NCBI GenBank assembly: GCA_012797975.1
Contig: JAAZOD010000004.1
Span: 47,366 to 111,365 of the forward strand
DNA length: 64,000 nucleotides
DNA from: Pelolinea sp.
GTDB taxonomy: Bacteria; Chloroflexota; Anaerolineae; Anaerolineales; Anaerolineaceae
Reading direction: 5' to 3'
In this document: positions 18,103 through 26,675 of the stretch, piece by piece
How the letters are laid out: each line of letters opens with the position of its first letter
Position numbering within the stretch: the stretch's first letter is position 1
The notes under the pieces: generated by a model
What the model was told of the DNA's origin: nothing
Database searches by the model: none
Seen by the model: only the letters and a program-made list of their open reading frames with translations
Translations under genes and position numbers: made by a program

Positions 18103-20088
18103 GTGAAAATGGGAAAGGTCTTGGTCTTAAAGAACGCCATCGTCTTGACAATGGACAAAGCTCTCACCAAATATGAACCGGGAGCGGTCGCGATTGATGG
18201 TTCATTGATTGCCGCAGTGGGAAACCAGGAAGATATCCTGAGACAATTCCCCGATGCAGAGTCGATCGACTGCCAGGGAAAAGTGCTGATGCCTGGCTTC
18301 GTGAACACGCATGCGCACATTGCCATGAATCTGATCCGCGGTTTTTCTGATGACCTGCGTCTGGATGTTTGGCTGAATGGGTATATCATGCCCGTTGAGC
18401 GTGAATTCGTGACTCCCGATTTTGTCCGACTGGGCACAAAATTGGGCTGCGCCGAATTGATCAAGACTGGTGTGACCTGTTTTTTGGACATGTATTATTT
18501 TGAAGATGTGGTCGCCGAAGCTACCGCAGCCATGGGGTTGCGAGGCGTCCTTTCGCAAACAGTAATGAAATATCCTTCGCCAGACGCGCATTCCTTTGAA
18601 GAGTCACTGGAATACTGCCGCACTTTCATTAAAAAATGGAAAGGACATGAATTGATCACTCCCTCCGTAGGGCCGCATGCTCCCTATACCACCGGAGAAG
18701 AAATCCTGAAAGCCACCAAGGATCTGGCACTGGAGTATGACGTCCCTCTGCACATCCACATCTCTGAAACAGCGCAAGAAGTGGAAGCCATGCGCAATGA
18801 AAAAGGGATGCCGGTGGTACCTTTCGTCAAGAAACAGGGCGTGTTTGAAGCCAAAACCATCGCCGCCCACTGTGTTCACATCGATGAAGGGGAAATGCGC
18901 ACCCTGGAACATTCTCACGTGGGCGTAGCCCATAATCCTTCTTCGAACTTGAAATTGGCATCCGGCATTGCTCCCGTCACGCGCATGTTGGAATTGGGTC
19001 TGAAGGTTGGCATTGGAACGGACGGCACCGCCTCAAACAATGATCTGGACTTCTTTGAAGAAATGCGATTGGCATCTTTTCTTGCAAAAGGTTCGAGTGG
19101 CGATCCAACCGTCGTACCTGCCCAGCAAACACTGGAAATGGCAACCCGCATCGGAGCGGAAGCGATCCACATGGACAACCAGATCGGAAGTCTGGAAGCG
19201 GGGAAGAAAGCTGATCTCATCCTGGTCGAAATTCGAACACTGCACAACAGTCCCAGTTTCAAACATAGTGAATATGGTATCTATGCACAGTTAGTTTATG
19301 CAGGCAAATCAACCGATGTTTCAGATGTGATGGTCAATGGAAAATGGCTGATGCGCGAGCATGCATTGCTGGCCGTGAACGAAAAAGAGCTGATCGAACA
19401 GAGCCAGGTGTATGCTGCCAAAATGGATGCCTTTATCATCTCCCGCGAGAAATCTGTCCTTTCCAAGCTGATCGCCATCGGTGGTGCCAGCCAGGAGGAG
19501 AGCTTTGAGGTACAGGCCAAGGTCGCCATTCCCGATCGTGAGAAAGTGATAGAAAGGTTGGAAAACTCACCGATCAACGTAAAACGAAAGCGTCATTATC
19601 GTGAGTATGATACCTATTTCAATTTTGAAAACAGCGATGAAGGCACCGTACGTTTCAGGGAAGACCATTTCGTCGAAGCGGACGGAAAGGTCTCGCACGT
19701 GCGTTCACGCTTAACCCTCATCGGACCTTCCCGGGAACATCATTACCCGCAGGATGTGCTGCTTTCCCGCAGTCGCTATCTGGCACCGGCCACACAAAGT
19801 CTGCGCTTCTACCGGGAATATTTCAAGCCAGACTCTGAAATTGAAATTGAAAAAGATCGTCTGCGTTTCCTGGTCGAATTCGAGGATGAAGAGTTTTTCA
19901 TTAACCTCGACCAGATTGTCAAACCTGACATGGGTAATTTCCTTGAGATCAAGTCCACGACTTGGAGCATGCGTGATGCAGAGGAAAAATCGGAAAAGAT
20001 CGTGAAACTGATCGAATTCCTGGGGATCACACAACCAGAAAAGATCTGCAAAGATTATTTGGAACTGGTAGAGGATTATCTACAATAA
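18103..20088 (+). CDS. Amidohydrolase (MTA/SAH-deaminase-like) fused to a CYTH domain
   Basis: 661 residues from GTG at 18103 (ATG at 18109 is an alternative). Residues 1-455 are an amidohydrolase like MtaD, which deaminates S-methyl-5'-thioadenosine or S-adenosylhomocysteine: metal His 70 and 72 (NTHAHIAM), HIHISE near 217-222, AHCVH near 255-259, GTDGTASNNDLD with Asp 307. From about 466 to the end the sequence follows a CYTH (triphosphate tunnel) domain: EVQAK at 469-473 for ExExK, then 'VRFREDH', 'RSRLTL', 'EIEKDRLRF', 'NLDQIVKPDMGNFLEIK'. CYTH domains bind triphosphates, polyphosphate or similar. The pairing in one chain is not one I know. It abuts cinA and lies 1 base before glgA. Confidence 0.8.
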   Translation: MKMGKVLVLKNAIVLTMDKALTKYEPGAVAIDGSLIAAVGNQEDILRQFPDAESIDCQGKVLMPGFVNTHAHIAMNLIRGFSDDLRLDVWLNGYIMPVEREFVTPDFVRLGTKLGCAELIKTGVTCFLDMYYFEDVVAEATAAMGLRGVLSQTVMKYPSPDAHSFEESLEYCRTFIKKWKGHELITPSVGPHAPYTTGEEILKATKDLALEYDVPLHIHISETAQEVEAMRNEKGMPVVPFVKKQGVFEAKTIAAHCVHIDEGEMRTLEHSHVGVAHNPSSNLKLASGIAPVTRMLELGLKVGIGTDGTASNNDLDFFEEMRLASFLAKGSSGDPTVVPAQQTLEMATRIGAEAIHMDNQIGSLEAGKKADLILVEIRTLHNSPSFKHSEYGIYAQLVYAGKSTDVSDVMVNGKWLMREHALLAVNEKELIEQSQVYAAKMDAFIISREKSVLSKLIAIGGASQEESFEVQAKVAIPDREKVIERLENSPINVKRKRHYREYDTYFNFENSDEGTVRFREDHFVEADGKVSHVRSRLTLIGPSREHHYPQDVLLSRSRYLAPATQSLRFYREYFKPDSEIEIEKDRLRFLVEFEDEEFFINLDQIVKPDMGNFLEIKSTTWSMRDAEEKSEKIVKLIEFLGITQPEKICKDYLELVEDYLQ

Positions 20089-20089
20089 T

Positions 20090-21553
20090 ATGCGATCCGA
20101 TCTCCAGAGAAATGTGAAGATCCTTTTCATCGCTGCAGAAGCGGCACCATTGATCAAAATTGGCGGTCTGGGAGATTACATCGGTTCATTGCCCAGAGCG
20201 CTGCTGGAAGCGGGTCAAAATCACAATGCGGATATCTCACTCGATATCCGCATTGCTGTTCCATATTCAAGGATGATGGATTCGCGCTTTTTTGAAAAAG
20301 CTGCTGCATTTACCTTTTCCAGCCAGCATGCCGGGATCAGCCATTCTTTTCAAGTGTATAGCACTGCATTCAATTCGCTCCCCTATTACATCCTTGATAA
20401 TCAAGATATGGAAGCTCAGCAGGACGTGGTCTACGCTCCCAATCCGGCTGAGGATGGCGAGAAGTTTGTCGCTTTTTCCCTTGCCTGCCTTGATCTGATG
20501 GAAAAGTTGGAATGGAAAGCCGACATCATCCAAGCCAACGACTGGCAGACCGGTGCAATCTGCAGTGCCCTTCGCCACGCACAAAAAACATTTTGGAAGA
20601 GCACAAAAAGCATCTTTACCATTCACAACCTGCCCTATATGGGGGCGGGTGCGGAGCAGTTCATCCAAAAGTATAAGATCCCCGCTGCGCGCTCCGCAGC
20701 CATACCGCAATGGGGAAAAAAGCTTCCGTTGGTGGTCGGGGTTGAACACGCCGACCAGGTCATCACCGTTTCACCGCGTTACGCTGCGGAGATTCTGACC
20801 CCCCAATTTGGAAATGATCTGCAAGAATATCTCAGCACAAAAAAGGAAAAGATCAGCGGCATTCTGAACGGCATCGATGAGCAATGCTGGGACCCGGGAA
20901 CCGATACCTTGATCCATCGAACCTTTGACGCAGAAGATTTGCAAGCGCGCCAGACAAATAAAAGTTACATCCAAAAATCGCTCGCTCTGCCGGCAAAGAA
21001 AGATATTCCATTGATGGTCATGGTAAGTCGCTTGGATCGACAAAAAGGTATTCGCCTGTTGTGCGATACTCTGCGCTATCTTAGCGATGAAGATTGGCAG
21101 GCGGTTATTCTAGGCACTGGCAATCACGATCAAGAAGAGCTGGTACATGCATTGGAAACGGCCTATCCAGAATCGGTCCGTTTCTTGAACCGTTTTGACA
21201 GTATCTTCTCCCATCAACTTCCTGCCGGTGGGGATATTTTCTTAATGCCCTCCTTGTATGAACCATGCGGCATCTCGCAGATGATCGCTATGCACTATGG
21301 ATGCATCCCCGTTGCACATGCAGTGGGAGGATTGGTGGACTCGATCAACGAAAAAGAAGCAACACGTACCGGCTTTCTATTCCACCAACCGGAACGGAAA
21401 GCGTTTTTGGACGCGCTTCATCAGGCATTTCGACAATATCGAAATCGCACAGAATGGAGTAATATACAGAAAAGAGCCATGCTTCAAGATTTCTCATGGA
21501 AAAAATCGGCAGAGGAATATTTGAAGATCTATCAAAAACTGATAAAGGAATAA
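20090..21553 (+). CDS. glgA: Glycogen synthase (ADP-glucose type, GT5)
   Basis: 487 residues. It extends alpha-1,4-glucan using ADP-glucose made by GlgC. Marks: N-terminal 'ILFIAAEAAPLIKIGGLGDYIGSLP' with the KxGGLGD motif (residues 23-29), 'IIQANDWQTGAI', 'IFTIHNLPYMG', the linker 'HADQVITVSPRYAAEIL', 'GILNGIDEQCWDP' and the donor-site region 'MPSLYEPCGISQMIAMHYGCIPVAHAVGGL'. One base separates it from the amidohydrolase-CYTH stop. glgC follows 2 bases after its stop, so the block cinA-amidohydrolase-glgA-glgC-malQ is likely one transcript. Confidence 0.94.
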   Translation: MRSDLQRNVKILFIAAEAAPLIKIGGLGDYIGSLPRALLEAGQNHNADISLDIRIAVPYSRMMDSRFFEKAAAFTFSSQHAGISHSFQVYSTAFNSLPYYILDNQDMEAQQDVVYAPNPAEDGEKFVAFSLACLDLMEKLEWKADIIQANDWQTGAICSALRHAQKTFWKSTKSIFTIHNLPYMGAGAEQFIQKYKIPAARSAAIPQWGKKLPLVVGVEHADQVITVSPRYAAEILTPQFGNDLQEYLSTKKEKISGILNGIDEQCWDPGTDTLIHRTFDAEDLQARQTNKSYIQKSLALPAKKDIPLMVMVSRLDRQKGIRLLCDTLRYLSDEDWQAVILGTGNHDQEELVHALETAYPESVRFLNRFDSIFSHQLPAGGDIFLMPSLYEPCGISQMIAMHYGCIPVAHAVGGLVDSINEKEATRTGFLFHQPERKAFLDALHQAFRQYRNRTEWSNIQKRAMLQDFSWKKSAEEYLKIYQKLIKE

Positions 21554-21555
21554 AA

Positions 21556-22812
21556 ATGGTTACGCGCGCGGTGATTTTGGCGGGAGGTGAAGGGACCCGA
21601 TTAGGAATTTTGACCGCGAAACGAGCCAAGCCGGCCGTACCCTTTGCTGGCAAATATCGCATCATCGATTTTCCTCTCTCCAACTGCGTAAACTCCAAGA
21701 TCTTTGATGTAACCATCATCACCCAGTATCTTCCCCAATCCCTGATCCATCATATCGGTTCGGGCGGTCCGTGGGATCTGAACCGTGAATTCACCGGTGG
21801 CATCAAGATCTTCACTCCCTTCAAAGCCAAAGGCGCAAACTGGTTTTCGGGGACCGCAGACGCGGTCTACCAAAATATCCAATATATCCTCAGCAACGAC
21901 CCTGATCTGGTGCTCATTCTTTCCGGTGACCATATCTACTCCATGGATTTTGAGAAATTGATCCACTTCCATCAGCAGATGAACGCAGATGTCAGCATTT
22001 GTGTTCACACCGTTCCCATGGAACAGGCAGGGCGTTTTGGTATTGTGGAAGTGGATCGCGAGATGCGGGTGCGCAAGTTCATTGAGAAACCGGAAAAACC
22101 TGTCTCCAATTTGGTCAACATGGGTATCTATCTCTTCAATGCGAAAGTTCTAAAACAATATCTGCAGCAAGACTTTCAAGACAGTCATTCACAGCACGAC
22201 TTCGGCAAGAACGTGCTGCCCGCCATTGTAAAAGAGCGGGCTCGTATTTTCGCATTCACCTATCAGGATTACTGGGTGGATGTGGGAACGATCCAAACTT
22301 ACTGGAAAGCCCACATGGACCTGCTTGTGAATCCCCCTGTTTACGATATACGCAAGCGCAATTGGGTCATCCATACGCGTTCTGAAGAACGCCCGCCAGC
22401 TTTCATCCATCAAGGTGCACAGGTGAGTGCTTCGTTGGTCTGCGACGGTTGTATAATTGAGTCTGATGTTGAAATCAGGAACAGCGTCATTTCTCCCGGA
22501 GTCATCATTCAGCGGGGAACTAAAATTAATGAATCCATCATTTTAACCGATACGATGATCAGCCCAGATAATCTCATCCAAAAAGCAATCATAGATAAAC
22601 ATGTTTTACTTGGCAAGAACTGCGTGGTCGGGTCTTCATTGAAAAAGAAAAACCATATTGCCATGATCGGGAAAAACGCTATCCTTCCGGAAGGGATCAA
22701 CCTGGAAGGGGGCGGCATGATCGGGGTGGATGTGGCTCCACGCGATTTCAACAGCCAGTCCATTCATTTTGGAGAACTTATTTTACCGAAAGGAAACACT
22801 GATGAAATTTAA
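21556..22812 (+). CDS. glgC: Glucose-1-phosphate adenylyltransferase
   Basis: 418 residues from the ATG at 21556; the frame is open upstream but into glgA. It makes ADP-glucose from glucose-1-phosphate and ATP, the committed step of glycogen synthesis. Marks: 'VILAGGEGTRLGILTAKRAKPAVPFAGKYRIIDFPLSN', 'WFSGTADAVYQNIQYI', 'LILSGDHIYSMDFEKL', 'FIEKPEKP', 'YWVDVGTIQTYWKAH', and a C-terminal hexapeptide left-handed beta-helix from about 300. Allosteric control by metabolites is the rule for this family. Confidence 0.95.
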   Translation: MVTRAVILAGGEGTRLGILTAKRAKPAVPFAGKYRIIDFPLSNCVNSKIFDVTIITQYLPQSLIHHIGSGGPWDLNREFTGGIKIFTPFKAKGANWFSGTADAVYQNIQYILSNDPDLVLILSGDHIYSMDFEKLIHFHQQMNADVSICVHTVPMEQAGRFGIVEVDREMRVRKFIEKPEKPVSNLVNMGIYLFNAKVLKQYLQQDFQDSHSQHDFGKNVLPAIVKERARIFAFTYQDYWVDVGTIQTYWKAHMDLLVNPPVYDIRKRNWVIHTRSEERPPAFIHQGAQVSASLVCDGCIIESDVEIRNSVISPGVIIQRGTKINESIILTDTMISPDNLIQKAIIDKHVLLGKNCVVGSSLKKKNHIAMIGKNAILPEGINLEGGGMIGVDVAPRDFNSQSIHFGELILPKGNTDEI

Positions 22813-24295
22813 CCGTTCTTCTGGAGTGTTGTTGCACGTCAGCAGTCTGCCCGGAGCCGATGGAATTGGAGATCTGGGTGAACCTGCTTACGAATTTGTT
22901 GATTTTTTAGTCGATACCAAAACCAGGTTTTGGCAGGTGCTCCCTCTGACTCCCACCGGATACGGCAACTCACCTTATCAGGGTCTCTCGGCAAGTGCAG
23001 GGAATCCTTTGTTCATCGCGCTGGATGCACTGATCCCAATAGGACTCTTATCGAAGAACGACCTTGCTCATCGCCCTCATTTTCCACGCACCAGGATCGA
23101 CTACGGCAGTGTGATCCCATGGAAAATGGAAAAATTACATCTTGCCTATTTAAATTTCAAAAAGTTATCGCCCGATGGTCTGGTGGACCAATTTAAAAGT
23201 TTCTGCCGCAAGAATAAAAACTGGTTGGATGATTTTGCCCTTTTTATGACCATTAAAAACCAGCAGGACCTTCAATCATGGGATTGCTGGCCGAAAGAAC
23301 TGCGTTTTCGCGATGCAGCGGGATTAAAGAAATTTCATAAAGAAAACAGCATCCCTATTGAAGAACAGAAATTTCAACAGTTCCTCTTCTTTGATCAGTG
23401 GATGAGGGTAAAGAAATACGCCAACGAACACGGTGTGCAGATCATCGGGGATATCCCCATTTTTGTGGGATATGATTGTGCGGATACCTGGACCAACCCC
23501 AATCTTTTCTATTTTGATAAAGATCTGAAACCTACCGTTGTGGCAGGCGTCCCTCCAGATTTTTTTTCGAAAACCGGACAGCTTTGGGGAAACCCGCTGT
23601 ACGACTGGAAAAAACACAAAACCAGCGGATACGCCTGGTGGATTGAACGCATCCAGCAAACCCTCCAACTGGTGGATGTCATCCGCCTGGACCATTTCCG
23701 GGGATTCGCCGGTTATTATGAGATCCCCGCCGGCTCGAAGACCGCAGAACATGGAAAGTGGGTAAAAGGACCGGGTAAAGACCTCTTTGATGCCTTGTAC
23801 AAACATTTTGGTGAGCTGCCCTTCATCGCGGAGGATCTGGGCGTGATGACCCCCGATGTGATCGAACTGCGTGAACGCTATCATCTTCCAGGGATGAAGA
23901 TCGTTCAATTTGGCTTCAATCCCAGCCCTGAGAAAGGGTTTATCCCACATAACATCGATGCAAATGCTGTTGCCTATACCGGCACACATGATAACTCGAC
24001 CGCCAAGGGATGGTTCAAATCCGTCCCTAAAAATGCACAGGAAAACTTCAGGAACTATACGGGGGGAAGCAAAGAGAGCGTTCCACATGCCATGATCCGC
24101 ATTCTCTGGCAATCCATCGCTCTTTTTGCCATTGTACCAATGCAAGATCTTCTGGAATTGGGAGATGACGCCAGGATGAACTTCCCCGGCACATTGGGTG
24201 GAAACTGGGAATGGAAATTGGACGAAAAATGGCACACTGCCAGACTGCAGAAATGGCTGCTGGAAATGAACCAGCTTTATGATCGGTCTTGTTGA
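22802..24295 (+). CDS. malQ: 4-alpha-glucanotransferase (GH77)
   Basis: 497 residues from the ATG at 22802, which overlaps glgC by 11 bases. It moves maltooligosaccharide segments and releases glucose during glycogen breakdown. GH77 marks are 'SSGVLLHVSSLPGADGIGDLG', 'WQVLPLTPTGYGNSPYQGLSASAGNP', the catalytic 'VIRLDHFRGFAGYYEIPA' (Asp nucleophile), 'FIAEDLGVMTPDV' (acid/base Glu) and 'AYTGTHDNSTAKGWF'. The end overlaps the convergent EamA gene by 19 bases. Confidence 0.95.
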   Translation: MKFNRSSGVLLHVSSLPGADGIGDLGEPAYEFVDFLVDTKTRFWQVLPLTPTGYGNSPYQGLSASAGNPLFIALDALIPIGLLSKNDLAHRPHFPRTRIDYGSVIPWKMEKLHLAYLNFKKLSPDGLVDQFKSFCRKNKNWLDDFALFMTIKNQQDLQSWDCWPKELRFRDAAGLKKFHKENSIPIEEQKFQQFLFFDQWMRVKKYANEHGVQIIGDIPIFVGYDCADTWTNPNLFYFDKDLKPTVVAGVPPDFFSKTGQLWGNPLYDWKKHKTSGYAWWIERIQQTLQLVDVIRLDHFRGFAGYYEIPAGSKTAEHGKWVKGPGKDLFDALYKHFGELPFIAEDLGVMTPDVIELRERYHLPGMKIVQFGFNPSPEKGFIPHNIDANAVAYTGTHDNSTAKGWFKSVPKNAQENFRNYTGGSKESVPHAMIRILWQSIALFAIVPMQDLLELGDDARMNFPGTLGGNWEWKLDEKWHTARLQKWLLEMNQLYDRSC

Positions 24296-25188
24296 GACGT
24301 CTTTTTGAGCAAGAAGGCAAGCAAAATTCCAGCGAGCACACACAGGCCGCCTAAAAGATCAAATTTGCCTGGCATTTCATGCAAGAATATCCAGGCCAAA
24401 ATGATGGAGCCGATGGGCTCACCCAACAATGCAATGGATGCGTATACCGCATCCATTTTTCTTATTGCAGCATTGAACAGGGTATGCCCAATAACCTGCG
24501 GGATCAACCCGAGCAAGAAAAGCCAAGGCAAACCGTTAATCCATTCTGACGTGTAGCCGCCTAGGTCAGGAATGGCCGCGATTCCGGCCGTGAGGGCTGC
24601 AAAGCCATACACGATAACCACATAACTGCGTAGGTCTATTTGGTCGCGCACACTGCGCCCCACCATCGTATAAGCGGCTGCCATCCATGCTCCCGCCAGA
24701 GCCAGAAAATTCCCGAACAAAGTTTGAAAACTGAGAGCTCCAAACTGAAAACCGCCCGTTGGCCCGATGAACAGGATCGCAATACCAATCATGGCAATGC
24801 TCAGCCCCAGGATCACATTTTTCGCTACTTTCTCTTTCAAAAAAAGGGGTGAAAAAAGAGCCACCCAGATGGGAGTGGTGGTCACCAGGATCACGGAACT
24901 GGCAACCTTGGTCAGTTCCAAGGATTTAATCCAGATTAAAAAATGAACGCCCAGGAAGATCCCCGCCAACACAATGCGCAATCGCTGCCCGGCGGGTAAA
25001 GAAATGAAATCTTTCCAAGCAGTTTTCCCGGTGAACGGGACAAGAAGCAAGGTAGCAAAAATCAGACGCCCCGCCGCCACCAGTGTGGAAGGCAGATATC
25101 CTTGTGCTTCGCGGATGAACAATGATGCCGTGGAAACTGCCAGAATTCCGATAAAAAGCATAAGACCAGGTTTATTAAGAGTTTTCAT
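24277..25188 (-). CDS. EamA/DMT-family transporter
   Basis: 303 residues with about ten hydrophobic spans in two repeats of the EamA fold, as in drug/metabolite transporters. The two repeats start near 'FIGILAVSTASLFIREAQG' and 'LFGNFLALAGAWMAAAYTMVGR'. The second repeat ends in 'ASIALLGEPIGSIILAWIFLHEMP', a stretch typical of the family. Substrate unknown; amino acids, cofactors or metabolites are all possible. It is convergent with malQ and divergent from sodA. Confidence 0.85.
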   Translation of the reverse strand: MKTLNKPGLMLFIGILAVSTASLFIREAQGYLPSTLVAAGRLIFATLLLVPFTGKTAWKDFISLPAGQRLRIVLAGIFLGVHFLIWIKSLELTKVASSVILVTTTPIWVALFSPLFLKEKVAKNVILGLSIAMIGIAILFIGPTGGFQFGALSFQTLFGNFLALAGAWMAAAYTMVGRSVRDQIDLRSYVVIVYGFAALTAGIAAIPDLGGYTSEWINGLPWLFLLGLIPQVIGHTLFNAAIRKMDAVYASIALLGEPIGSIILAWIFLHEMPGKFDLLGGLCVLAGILLAFLLKKTSQQDRS

Positions 25189-25236
25189 ATATTTCCATTG
25201 CCAAATTTGGACTATATTTATCCAAAATAAACAATA

Positions 25237-25242
25237 TATAAT
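25237..25242 (+). promoter_or_regulatory. Possible -10 element for sodA
   Basis: TATAAT 20 bases before the sodA ATG in a very AT-rich stretch. A perfect palindrome, CCAAATTTGG, lies upstream at 25201-25210 and could be a regulator site. No convincing -35 at normal spacing. Confidence 0.35.
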
Positions 25243-25262
25243 TAATTGGTAAGGAGGAAAAG

Positions 25263-25883
25263 ATGAGCTTTATTTTACCCGAACTTCCCTATGCGTATGA
25301 TGCGCTGGAACCCTACATGGACACACAGACCATGGAAATTCACCACGACAAACATCATGCCGCGTACACAACCAACCTGAATACAGCCCTTGAAAAATAC
25401 CCTGACTTTCTTGAAAAATCGATTGAAGAGATCCTCTCCAACCTCAATGTAGTTCCCGAAGAAATCCGCACTGCTGTACGCAATAATGGTGGCGGGTTCT
25501 ACCATCACAATCTATGGTGGACCGAACTTGCTCCCCGTGCAAGTGGTGAACCGGTGGGGACACTGGCCGATGCGATCAAGAAAGATTTCGGCGGTTTTTC
25601 CGCTTTCAAAGAACAGCTTTCTGCAGCCGCCATGGGCCGTTTTGGCAGCGGCTGGGCCTGGCTGAGCAAACGCAGCGATAAAACACTGATCATCCATTCC
25701 ACCCCCAATCAGGATTCGCCGCTTTCACAGGGTTTGTTCCCATTGCTGGGAATTGATGTATGGGAACATGCATATTATCTCAAATACCAGAACCGTCGTA
25801 AGGATTTTGTAGATGCATTCTGGAATGTGGTGAATTGGGATGAGATAGAAAAACGCTTCACCCAGGAGATTCCTGTCCAATAA
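25263..25883 (+). CDS. sodA: Superoxide dismutase (Mn/Fe)
   Basis: 206 residues. It dismutes superoxide in the cytoplasm. Metal ligands are His 27 (MEIHHDKHH), a His in [11 protein letters not shown], and the Asp and His of the signature DVWEHAYY. The segment TPNQDSPL near residue 143 carries the Gln typical of the Mn-type. ggagg precedes the ATG by 6 bases. It is monocistronic, ending in a perfect 14-base-pair hairpin shared with ppgK. Confidence 0.94.
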   Translation: MSFILPELPYAYDALEPYMDTQTMEIHHDKHHAAYTTNLNTALEKYPDFLEKSIEEILSNLNVVPEEIRTAVRNNGGGFYHHNLWWTELAPRASGEPVGTLADAIKKDFGGFSAFKEQLSAAAMGRFGSGWAWLSKRSDKTLIIHSTPNQDSPLSQGLFPLLGIDVWEHAYYLKYQNRRKDFVDAFWNVVNWDEIEKRFTQEIPVQ

Positions 25884-25894
25884 GTCTTAAGGAC

Positions 25895-25926
25895 AAATAA
25901 GGAGCAGAGCTATCTGCTCCTTATTT
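25895..25926. terminator. Bidirectional terminator between sodA and ppgK
   Basis: AAATAAGGAGCAGA at 25895-25908 pairs perfectly with TCTGCTCCTTATTT at 25913-25926 over a GCTA loop. The stop codon of ppgK (25921-25923) is inside the right arm, so it serves both convergent genes. Confidence 0.85.
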
Positions 25927-26667
25927 GGCAACATGCCCCGCATACCAGGCAGCCCCGATGATGCCGGCCAAATTGAGATGTTCGGCCGGTAAGAGCTGCG
26001 CATGAACGTGTAAATGGGGGAAGAATTTTTCATGATATTTGCTGGCCCCACCCCCCACAATCAATATGTCCGGGCTGAACAAGAATTCCACTTCGTCCAG
26101 ATATTCCTGCAGCAGCACAGACCATTTTTTCCAGCTCAAATCCTTTTTCTGTCTGATCGCATCCGAAGCCCGTCTTTCGGCGATCTTTCCTCTGATCTCA
26201 AGATGCCCTAATTCCGTATTGGGGAGCAGCTCGCCACGTACAAAGATGGCGGAACCAATGCCGGTTCCCAGGGTCAATACAATAACAATTTCCTTTTGAA
26301 AAGGTCTGCCCGCTCCAAAGCGCATTTCAGCGATGCCAGCCGCATCGGCGTCATTGAGAGCATAAGTATTCAATCCGGTTTTTTGATGAACCGCTTCATC
26401 AATGTTCATGCCGATCCATTTTTTACTGATGTTCGCGGCACTTAAAGCCACTCCATTTTTGACAATGGCCGGGAATCCGATGCCAATGAGACCCTGCCAC
26501 TGCAGATCATCCACAAATTTTGCAATGAGATCCATCACCTCTACCGGTTTGATCTTGCCTTCGGTGGGGTAGCGTTTTCTTTCCGTGACAAGTTCACCCT
26601 TGCGGGTATCCACCAGCGCGCCCTTGATTCCAGTTCCCCCTACATCGATCCCCAGTACTTTCGTCAT
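25921..26667 (-). CDS. ppgK: Polyphosphate glucokinase (ROK family)
   Basis: 248 residues. It phosphorylates glucose with polyphosphate (and often ATP). Marks: 'VLGIDVGGTGIKGALVDT' phosphate-binding loop, 'IGIGFPAIVKNG', 'ALNDADAAGIAEMRFG', 'LTLGTGIGSAIFVRGELLPNTELGH' (the longer motif typical of the polyphosphate-using branch), and 'DILIVGGGASKYHEKF'. It is 8 bases after mltG and comes last in the ruvX-mltG-ppgK unit. aggaggaacc precedes the ATG. It fits with the glycogen genes nearby, since free glucose from MalQ can be re-phosphorylated without ATP. Confidence 0.92.
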   Translation of the reverse strand: MTKVLGIDVGGTGIKGALVDTRKGELVTERKRYPTEGKIKPVEVMDLIAKFVDDLQWQGLIGIGFPAIVKNGVALSAANISKKWIGMNIDEAVHQKTGLNTYALNDADAAGIAEMRFGAGRPFQKEIVIVLTLGTGIGSAIFVRGELLPNTELGHLEIRGKIAERRASDAIRQKKDLSWKKWSVLLQEYLDEVEFLFSPDILIVGGGASKYHEKFFPHLHVHAQLLPAEHLNLAGIIGAAWYAGHVAK

Positions 26668-26675
26668 GGTTCCTC

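Noticed and set aside
23324..24343. 339-codon antisense frame over malQ
   Set aside because: It covers the conserved malQ gene, has no domain and no ribosome site; a shadow.
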